A stretch of 64,000 nt of DNA from Saccharopolyspora rhizosphaerae. GTDB lineage: Bacteria > Actinomycetota > Actinomycetes > Mycobacteriales > Pseudonocardiaceae. Within the stretch, counting starts at the first letter, position 1. Every line of letters begins with the position of its first letter. The notes below the pieces were generated by a model. The model saw only the letters and a program-made list of their open reading frames with translations. It made no database searches and had not been told where the DNA came from. The translations under genes were made by a program, and so were the position numbers. Location: assembly GCF_003931915.1 (NCBI RefSeq), contig NZ_RSAA01000001.1, positions 434,001 through 498,000 of the forward strand. Direction: 5' to 3'. Shown one piece after another: positions 26,347 to 33,359 of this stretch.

Positions 26347-27222
26347 ATCCACACCGACACGCTCACCATCGACGGCACACCGCTCGACTACCGCGAACGC
26401 GGCAATGGGCCGCCGCTGCTGCTCCTGCCTGGCGGGAGCGGCCACGCCGGCGTCCTCGACGGGGTCGTCGCGCACCTGGCAGACCACCACCGCGTCGTCG
26501 CCCTGTCGAGCCGGCTGGCTTCGGCCCCGGGGGACGCCGAGCACCACGACCAGCGCCCGGCGGACCACGCCGAGGACGCGCTGGGGCTGATCGAGGCGCT
26601 CTTCGACGAACCGCCGACCGTCTTCGGGTTCAGCGCGGGTGCGATCACCACGCTCGCACTGCTGGCGCACCACCCCGACCGCATCGGTCGGGCGGTCGTC
26701 CACGAGCCCCCGGTGATCGGGTTGCTGCCCGACGCCGACCGCCACCGGGAGGCCCTCGAAGCGGTCCGGACCGCCGCGCGCACCCAGGGGCCCGAGGAAG
26801 CCTCCCGGCTCATGACCGAGACGATGACCGCCTCGGCACCCAGCACGGACTCACCGGAGGTGCGCCACCCCGGCGACTGGCTCGACGGGTACGCCGAGAC
26901 CCAGCCCGAGCCGCCCACCTCCGACCTGCTGGAGCTGCTGCCCCTGCTCGGCGAGCTGCAACCGCTGTTCCTGGAGCACCTCCTCCTGCCGTTCACCACC
27001 AGCGAGCTCGACCTGCCCGCGCTCAGCGCAGCGGAATCGCGCCTGGTCCCCGCCGCCGGCATCGACTCCCGAGGTCAACTCCCCCACCGCACCGCCACCG
27101 CCCTGGCCCACCGGCTAGGACTCCCCCTGACCGAACTCCCCGGCGGACACCTCGGCCCGGTCGAACGCCCCGCCCAGTTCGCCACCGCCCTCCGAGCCCT
27201 CCTCGCAGAGGTGACGGCCTGA
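26347..27222 (+). CDS. Alpha/beta hydrolase with apparent ATC start codon
   Basis: The 291-codon frame has a complete alpha/beta hydrolase pattern: an oxyanion loop (LLLLPGGSGHAG), the nucleophile elbow FGFSAGA and a late histidine in PGGHLGP. The frame is closed upstream by TGA at 26332. No ATG, GTG or TTG occurs before the nucleophile; the next is at 26713. An AGGAG site (26336-26340) sits exactly 6 nt before ATC at 26347, where the protein would read (M)HTDTLTIDG. Either ATC is used as a rare start or an ATG was lost and the gene is poorly expressed. Substrate is unknown. Confidence 0.75.
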   Translation: MHTDTLTIDGTPLDYRERGNGPPLLLLPGGSGHAGVLDGVVAHLADHHRVVALSSRLASAPGDAEHHDQRPADHAEDALGLIEALFDEPPTVFGFSAGAITTLALLAHHPDRIGRAVVHEPPVIGLLPDADRHREALEAVRTAARTQGPEEASRLMTETMTASAPSTDSPEVRHPGDWLDGYAETQPEPPTSDLLELLPLLGELQPLFLEHLLLPFTTSELDLPALSAAESRLVPAAGIDSRGQLPHRTATALAHRLGLPLTELPGGHLGPVERPAQFATALRALLAEVTA

Positions 27223-27309
27223 TCTTGCGGGGCGCGGCGAACAGCTGTGCTGTCGGCTCGGGGTTCTGCCACCCGCACCGCCCACCGGACCAAGAACTCA
27301 CCAGCGACT

Positions 27310-27315
27310 TATGGT
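27310..27315 (+). promoter_or_regulatory. -10 box implying leaderless isochorismatase mRNA
   Basis: TATGGT lies 6 nt before the ATG at 27322, so transcription would start at the initiation codon. No ribosome site is present and the -35 region is weak. Confidence 0.4.
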
Positions 27316-27321
27316 CGTGCC

Positions 27322-27837
27322 ATGGCGTTGTTGCGTTCGGGCTCTTCTGTGCTGCTGGTGGTGGACCTGCAGGAACGGCTGATGCCGGCCATCACCGGCG
27401 GCGCGGCCGTGCTGGAGAACACCGCCCTGCTGGTGCGGGCCGCGGTGCGGTTGGGGGTGGACGTCCGCGCCACCGAGCAGAACCCCCGCGGCCTCGGCCC
27501 GACCGTCGCCGAGATCGCGGAGCTGCTGCCGCGGCCGGCCCAACCCAAGACCACCTTCGCCGCCGGGATCGAGCCCGGGCCCGGCACCGTCGTGGTGGCC
27601 GGGTGCGAGGCCCACGTGTGCGTGCTGCAGACCGCGCTGGGGCTGCGGGAGCGCGGGCGGGAGGTCGCCGTGGTCGCCGACGCCGCGGGGAGCCGGGTCG
27701 AGTCGAACCGCGACCGGGCGCTGGAACGCCTGCGCGCTCACGGGGTGGACGTCGTCACCGCGGAGATGGTCGTGTTCGAATGGCTCCACGACAGTGACCA
27801 CCCCGCCTTCCGCGAGGTGCTGGAGCTCATCAGGTGA
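27322..27837 (+). CDS. Isochorismatase-family cysteine hydrolase
   Basis: The 171-residue protein has the family triad: Asp in VVDLQERL, Lys in PKTTFAAG and the nucleophile Cys in GCEAHVCVLQTAL, with the usual cis-peptide neighbourhood. Members hydrolyse isochorismate, nicotinamide, N-carbamoyl compounds or similar amides. Without a carrier domain or siderophore genes nearby the substrate is open. ATG at 27322 has no ribosome site and is probably translated from a leaderless mRNA. It lies 12 bp before a crotonase gene, so both are one operon. Confidence 0.88.
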   Translation: MALLRSGSSVLLVVDLQERLMPAITGGAAVLENTALLVRAAVRLGVDVRATEQNPRGLGPTVAEIAELLPRPAQPKTTFAAGIEPGPGTVVVAGCEAHVCVLQTALGLRERGREVAVVADAAGSRVESNRDRALERLRAHGVDVVTAEMVVFEWLHDSDHPAFREVLELIR

Positions 27838-27849
27838 GGAGCGGACTCG

Positions 27850-28599
27850 ATGCCCGTGCGCGTGGAACGCACCGGTGCGGTGCAGGTCATCACGCTGGAC
27901 CGGCTTGAACGGCGCAACGCCTTCGACGGCGGGATGACCGAGGCGCTCGACGCCGCGCTGAACGGCTTCGAGGACGACGACTCCGCGCTGGCGGCGGTGC
28001 TCACCGGCGGTCAGGACTTCTTCTCGGCGGGCACCGACCTCCGGGCCTGGGCCGGTGCTCCCACCGAGCGCGGTGGTCCCTACGGGATCGCCGGACGTGA
28101 GCTCGTCAAGCCGGTGATCGCCGCGGTGGAGGGTGCCGCTGCCGGCGGTGGCTTCGAGATCGCGCTGGCGACGTCGATGATCGTGGCTTCGGAGACCGCG
28201 CACTTCTCCTTCCCGGAAGTCGGGCTCGGGCTCATCGCCGAGTGCGGCGGGCTCTTCCGCGCGCCACGCGCGCTGCCGCTCAACATCGCTCGGGAGCTCC
28301 TGATCACCGGAGAACGCCTCCCCGCCCGACGTGCCTACGAACTGGGGCTGGTCAACCGGCTGACCGAGCCCGGGCGCGCATTGCCCGAAGCGCTGTCGCT
28401 CGCCCAGCGGATCGCCGAACAAGCCCCGATCGCCGTGCGGGAGACCCTGCGCGCGGTCGAAGCCGCTCACCCCGCCGACGACGACACCGACTGGGCGCGA
28501 ACGACCTTCGCCAAGGACCGGGCACGCGCTTCCGCCGACGCCACTGAAGGCGTGGCCGCGTTCCTCGACAAGCGCTCCCCGCGCTGGAGCGGCGCCTGA
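27850..28599 (+). CDS. Enoyl-CoA hydratase/isomerase family (crotonase)
   Basis: The 249-residue protein has crotonase motifs FFSAGTDLRAW and EGAAAGGGFEIAL, the Glu of SFPEVGLGL, and Glu in ARELLITGER at the second acid position. The usual PGxGGTQR is replaced by AECGGLFRAPR. A true hydratase is thus possible, but the loop is divergent. The C-terminal helix (ATEGVAAFLDKRSPRW) is standard. ATG at 27850 follows TGAGGAG. It is co-transcribed with the isochorismatase-like gene upstream. Confidence 0.9.
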   Translation: MPVRVERTGAVQVITLDRLERRNAFDGGMTEALDAALNGFEDDDSALAAVLTGGQDFFSAGTDLRAWAGAPTERGGPYGIAGRELVKPVIAAVEGAAAGGGFEIALATSMIVASETAHFSFPEVGLGLIAECGGLFRAPRALPLNIARELLITGERLPARRAYELGLVNRLTEPGRALPEALSLAQRIAEQAPIAVRETLRAVEAAHPADDDTDWARTTFAKDRARASADATEGVAAFLDKRSPRWSGA

Positions 28600-28791
28600 G
28601 ACCTGTCGCGGGAAGACGCCGCTCGCACCGTTCCACCCTCACCCGCCCGGACCAACGCCTCGGAACCGACACCTGGACGGGTGTCCCGCGGACCGCTGGC
28701 TGAAAACGACTTCCCCCGTGCTGCCGCCCGTGGGACGCTCGTCGGCGGCTCCGGTCGCGTTGCCCGGGACCGTTTTCTGGGGAGGTGTCTC

Positions 28792-30402
28792 ATGCGCGGC
28801 GACGTCGACATCATCCTCGTCGGGGCAGGTTCTGCGGGGTGCGTGCTCGCCAACCGGCTCTCGGCGGACCCGGCCCTGTCCGTGCTCCTGCTCGAAGCCG
28901 GCCCGCGGGACCGCAACCCGCTGCTGCACGTTCCCAAGGGCTTCGGCAAGTTGATCGGCAACCCCCGCTTCGCCTGGCACTTCCCCACCGATCCGATCGG
29001 TTCGACGCGCCGCACCGAGAAGTGGGTGCGCGGACGGGTCCTCGGCGGGTCCAGCTCGATCAACGGGATGGTCTACAACCGGGGTCACCGAGCGGACTAC
29101 GACGAGCTCGAGCGGCTCGGCAACCCCGGGTGGGGCTGGGACGAGGTGCTGCCGGTCTTCCGCGCCCTCGAGGACCACTCGCTGGGCCGCGGGCCCGGCC
29201 GCGGGGCGGGCGGACCGCTCTCGGTCAGCGTCGCCTCCCCCGGCGAACCCCTGTGCGAGGACATGATCGCCGCCGGGTCCGAGGCGGGTCTCAGCGCGGT
29301 CGACGACCTCAACGATTCCGACGCCGAACGCATCGGCTACTCGCCGATGACGATCCGCCACGGCCGGAGGGTCAGCGCGGCGCGGGCGTTCCTGCACCCG
29401 GCCCGCGATCGCCCCAACCTGCGGGTCCTCACCGGTGTGACGGTCGATTCCCTGCTGTTCGACGGTGACCGGGCGGTGGGCGTGCGGGGGCGGTTCCGCG
29501 GCTCCACTGTGGACTTCCGGTGCGTCCGAGAGGTCGTGCTCTGCGCGGGCAGCATCGGCAGCCCCGCGTTGCTGCAGCGGTCCGGGATCGGGCCCCGCGA
29601 GGTGCTGCGCCCGCTGGGCGTCGACACGCGCGTGGACGCCCCGAACGTCGGCGCTCGGATGCGCGAGCACCGCTGCGTGCCGCTGCAGTTCCGGTTGCGG
29701 GAGGACCGCGGTTACAACCGGCGGTTGAACTCCTCGGCGGCGCAGGTGCGCACGGCGTTGCGGTACCTGCGCACCCGGAGCGGGCCGCTGGCCGGCCCCG
29801 CCTTCGACGTAGTCGGGTTCCTCAAGAGCGACCCGCGGCTGGCCCGCCCGGACGCGCAGGTCCTGCTCGCTCCGCTGTCGCTCAAGCCGCACGGCGCCGG
29901 TGAGGAGGCGCAGGTGGAGGACGAACCCGGGGTGCAGGCCATCGGCTACGTGCTCCGGCCCGACAGCGAAGGCCGGTTGGCGATCACCTCGTCCGACCCC
30001 GACGACGACCTCACCGTCGACCCGGGGTTCCTCACCACCGGCCACGACCGCGAGATCACCGCGGCCACCTTGCGCCGGATGCGCGAGCTCTTCGCCCAGG
30101 AACCGATCGCACGGCACCTCGTCGGTGAAACGCTGCCCGGGACCGACGTCGACGACGTCGACGAGATCGCCGACGTGGCGTTGAACCGCGGGCACTGCGG
30201 CTACCACGCGATCGGGACGTGCGCGATGGGCCCGAACTCGGACGACGTGGTCGACCCGAGCTTGCGCGTGCGCGGGGTCGAGCGCCTCCGCGTCGTCGAC
30301 TCCTCGGCCTTCCCGACCATGGTCTCCGGCAACCTCAACGCCCCGGTCATGGCGTTCGCCTGGCGAGCCGCGGACGTCCTGCTCGACGGTCAGTCGTCCT
30401 GA
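28792..30402 (+). CDS. GMC-family FAD oxidoreductase
   Basis: The 536-residue protein is a glucose-methanol-choline oxidoreductase. It has the N-terminal dinucleotide motif GAGSAGCVLANRL, the first signature GRVLGGSSSINGMVYNRG, and near the C terminus HCGYHAIGTCAMG and SSAFPTMVSGNLNAP. These hold the catalytic His and the Asn of the His/Asn pair. Such enzymes oxidise alcohols, including choline and long-chain or cyclic alcohols. ATG at 28792 follows GGGGAGG; upstream in-frame codons lack a ribosome site. Its end overlaps the end of the LAL regulator gene by 13 bp on the other strand. Confidence 0.93.
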   Translation: MRGDVDIILVGAGSAGCVLANRLSADPALSVLLLEAGPRDRNPLLHVPKGFGKLIGNPRFAWHFPTDPIGSTRRTEKWVRGRVLGGSSSINGMVYNRGHRADYDELERLGNPGWGWDEVLPVFRALEDHSLGRGPGRGAGGPLSVSVASPGEPLCEDMIAAGSEAGLSAVDDLNDSDAERIGYSPMTIRHGRRVSAARAFLHPARDRPNLRVLTGVTVDSLLFDGDRAVGVRGRFRGSTVDFRCVREVVLCAGSIGSPALLQRSGIGPREVLRPLGVDTRVDAPNVGARMREHRCVPLQFRLREDRGYNRRLNSSAAQVRTALRYLRTRSGPLAGPAFDVVGFLKSDPRLARPDAQVLLAPLSLKPHGAGEEAQVEDEPGVQAIGYVLRPDSEGRLAITSSDPDDDLTVDPGFLTTGHDREITAATLRRMRELFAQEPIARHLVGETLPGTDVDDVDEIADVALNRGHCGYHAIGTCAMGPNSDDVVDPSLRVRGVERLRVVDSSAFPTMVSGNLNAPVMAFAWRAADVLLDGQSS

Positions 30403-33062
30403 CCGGGGTTGGTGCGCGCGGCGAGTTCCGCGCGGGAACGGATCCCGAGCTTGGCGTAGACGCGGGTCAGGTGGTACTGGACCGTCTTGCTCGACAGGAA
30501 CAGCTCCGCCGCCACCTCCTTGTTGGACAACCCGCGTGCCACCAAGCGGACGACCGATTCCTCCTGCGGCGTCAGGCTGCTCGGGGTCGGTTCTGGCCTG
30601 GCCCGGTGCACCCCACCGGCTTTGAGCTCGCGGTCGCAGCGCTCGACGTAGGTGGTGGCACCCATGGCGGCGAAGCCGTCGCGGGCGGCGCTGAGGACGA
30701 CGTCGGCGCGGGCGCGGCGGCGCAGGCGCCGCAGCGTCTGGCCGTAGCTGAAGTTGATGCGGGCCTGGTCGTAGCGCAGCGGGAGCGCGCTGATCAGCTC
30801 GAGCGCTTCGTCGAACGAGCCCGAGGCCGCTGCGACGTCGCCGCGCGCGCCGTGCAGCCGCCCGCGGGCCGCGGCGAGGCGGGCGCGGGTGGAGGCGTGG
30901 CCGCGCTTGGCGGCCAGCTTCTCGTGCGGGACGAGGAACTCCTCGGCCTCGTCCAGCCTGCCGAGCAGGACCAGGGCGTGGGCGTACATGTCCTGCCACG
31001 GCCAGTGGCCCGGTTCGTCCGTGCTCGCGCTCGGCGACGGCCGGGTCAGCGGGTGCAGCGCGCGCAGCACGCCGTCGGAGTCGGCGCGGGCCTCGGCCGC
31101 GTGCGCGCGGGCGAGCTGGCCGGGGATGCGCATGATGTGGTAGTCGCCGGCGCCGGTGGCGCCCTGCAGGAGCACCTCTTCGGTCGCCTCGACGTCACCG
31201 CGCGGGGCGTGCACCGCCGCGGCCGTCCACAGCAGCAGCGGGCCGGTCACCAAGATCCCGGTGTGCTCCTGCACCTCCATCGCTTCGCGCACGGTCGCCA
31301 GCGCCTCGTTCCACTCCCCGGTGAGGAACTGGACCCGCGCCAGCCAGGCCCTCGCCCACAGCGAGATCCGGGCCGACCCGCCGAGGTGCGCGGTGGGGAT
31401 GGCGCTCTCGAAGTCGACGCGGGCGTCGTCGATCCGGTCGCTGATCAGGTGGATCCACCCGCGCGCCATGGTCGCGCGCTGCCACTGCGCGCCGTGGCGC
31501 AGGCGGGTGGTGAGGTGGTCGTAGTGGCGCTGGGCTTGCTTCGGGCTGCCGGTGGCCGCCAGGCCGATGCCGCGGATGGCGGCGGCTTCCACGGCCGTCG
31601 GCGTGTCGGCGCCCGACAGCTCGATCGCGCGGTCGGCCCACAGCACGAGGTCGTTGCCGTCGTAGCGGCACAGCGCGTCGAGGACGTAGCGCTGGCAGAT
31701 CAGCGCGGCGGTCTCGGGTTCGCGGTCGGTGTTGACGATCGCCCAGGCGCGGCGGAGCCGGTTGCCTGCTTCGGCGGCCCTGCCCCGGACCAGGGCGAGG
31801 TAGCCGAGAACGGCGTCGCGCAGCGGGGTTTCGCGGATGCTCTCGACCTCGGGGATCAGCGCGGTGGCGCGGAAGACGTCGCCCGCACCGATGAGCGCGT
31901 CCACGGCTCGGGTGATCAGGGCTTGCTGGTGCTGGGGGTCGTCGGTGAGCCTGCTCGCGTCGCTGAGCAGGGTGGCGGCCGTGCCCCAGGCCCCTTCGGC
32001 GGCGCGTTCGCGGGCGAGGTCGTCGAGGCGTCCCGCCACTTCGGCGTCCGGCACTGGGCTGGCGGCCACCAGCAGCCGCAGAGACCGGACCGGGTCGTCG
32101 ACGAGTTCGGACGCGCGGCGCTGCAGCTGGGCGCGGCGCGCCGGGCCCAGCTCGGTGAGCACGGCCGCGCGCACCATCGGGTCAGGTGGGCTGACGTAGG
32201 TGAGCCCGCGCGGGGCCAGCGCGACCAGCCCGGCCGCCGTGGTGGCGTCCATCAGGGGCAGCGGTTCGGTGTCGAGCTCGGCCAGCGACATCACGCTGCG
32301 GACCGGCGCGTCGGGACCGAGGACCGCCGCGGCCTCGGCGAACCGGCGCGCGACCGGCGAGCAGGCGTTGAGGTCCTCGCGCACCCGTGCCTGCACCGCC
32401 GCGGGTGCGGGCAAGGTCGGCTCGAACTGGGACCAGGTGCTGCGCGGGAGTTCCACGAGCAGCTGCGCGGCCGGGCGCGGGCGGCCGAGGGTGTGGCGGC
32501 GCAACCGTTCGGCCATCGACGGGTGCAGCGCGACGCCGTGCGCGGCGGCCAGCTCGCTGATCTGACCTGCGTCCAGCGGCGGGACGCGGGGGGCGTCGGT
32601 GGCGATGCGCGGCAGCAGGTCGAGGACTTCGGCGGGGGCGCGCCGATCGCCGGTGGTCGCGGTCGCCAAGACGCGCAGCGCGGCGTCCTGGTGGTGGCGT
32701 TGGGCCGAGGCGAGGGTGCGCAGCGAGGCCACGTCGCCGAACTGGGCGTCGTGGACCACCAGCACCGTGCACGGTTCGAGCCGGGTGACGAGTTCGGCGG
32801 CGGTGTCCAGCGGGTTCGAGGTCGGCAGTTCCGGGACGAGCTGCACCAGCAAGGAGTAGGGGCGGTCGGCCTCCCACTCCGAGGCCGTGGCCCGCAGGAC
32901 CGGGACGTCCTGGCGGCCTGCGAGGTGGTCGGCCAGCGTCGAGCTCCCGATCCCGGGCGGCCCGCTGAGCAGGACGAAGCGGTTCTGCCCCGACCGCAGG
33001 ATCTGCTCCAGACCGGCCACGAGCTCGGTCCGCCCGATCAGCGGCTGTGCTGGTCGTGTCAC
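30390..33062 (-). CDS. Large LAL-type LuxR-family regulator with degenerate P-loop
   Basis: The 890-residue protein has an N-terminal NTPase domain, a long TPR-like helical repeat region (about 330-800) and a C-terminal LuxR helix-turn-helix (SLTPQEESVVRLVARGLSNKEVAAELFLSSKTV region). The P-loop reads GPPGIGSST, so the Walker A lysine is replaced by serine; the Walker B segment is VLVVHDAQ. ATP binding may be lost or altered. GTG at 33062 follows GAGGTGG. It lies after the ben genes on the same strand with a 297-bp gap, so it may have its own promoter while regulating the benzoate island. Confidence 0.9.
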   Translation of the reverse strand: MTRPAQPLIGRTELVAGLEQILRSGQNRFVLLSGPPGIGSSTLADHLAGRQDVPVLRATASEWEADRPYSLLVQLVPELPTSNPLDTAAELVTRLEPCTVLVVHDAQFGDVASLRTLASAQRHHQDAALRVLATATTGDRRAPAEVLDLLPRIATDAPRVPPLDAGQISELAAAHGVALHPSMAERLRRHTLGRPRPAAQLLVELPRSTWSQFEPTLPAPAAVQARVREDLNACSPVARRFAEAAAVLGPDAPVRSVMSLAELDTEPLPLMDATTAAGLVALAPRGLTYVSPPDPMVRAAVLTELGPARRAQLQRRASELVDDPVRSLRLLVAASPVPDAEVAGRLDDLARERAAEGAWGTAATLLSDASRLTDDPQHQQALITRAVDALIGAGDVFRATALIPEVESIRETPLRDAVLGYLALVRGRAAEAGNRLRRAWAIVNTDREPETAALICQRYVLDALCRYDGNDLVLWADRAIELSGADTPTAVEAAAIRGIGLAATGSPKQAQRHYDHLTTRLRHGAQWQRATMARGWIHLISDRIDDARVDFESAIPTAHLGGSARISLWARAWLARVQFLTGEWNEALATVREAMEVQEHTGILVTGPLLLWTAAAVHAPRGDVEATEEVLLQGATGAGDYHIMRIPGQLARAHAAEARADSDGVLRALHPLTRPSPSASTDEPGHWPWQDMYAHALVLLGRLDEAEEFLVPHEKLAAKRGHASTRARLAAARGRLHGARGDVAAASGSFDEALELISALPLRYDQARINFSYGQTLRRLRRRARADVVLSAARDGFAAMGATTYVERCDRELKAGGVHRARPEPTPSSLTPQEESVVRLVARGLSNKEVAAELFLSSKTVQYHLTRVYAKLGIRSRAELAARTNPGQDD

Positions 33063-33359
33063 GTCCACCTCGTCGTGCGTCGGCGCCCGTCCAGCATCCC
33101 GGACGGGCGCCGACCAGCTTAAGCGGCGTGCGCTGCGCCGGCCGTCGGCACGGTGTGGTGCCGCGCCGACGAGCGGGCCACCGACCCGGGCCCGACGAGG
33201 TCGTCCAGCCCAGCCCGGCCGAAGCCCGCGCACCAGGCGACACCGGCCGCTCACACCTCGTCGGTCAGTCGTGCGGCACCGATGCCGATCGGCGGGCTCG
33301 TGGCCGCACGGGTGGGGTGCGGGACGGGGTTGGTGGCGACCCCCCCGTCCCGGCCGACG

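Noticed and set aside
28639-30999. Very long open frame antisense to the GMC oxidoreductase
   Set aside because: It is Arg/Pro/Gly-rich, has no family pattern or ribosome site, and runs against two well-supported genes; it results from high GC content.
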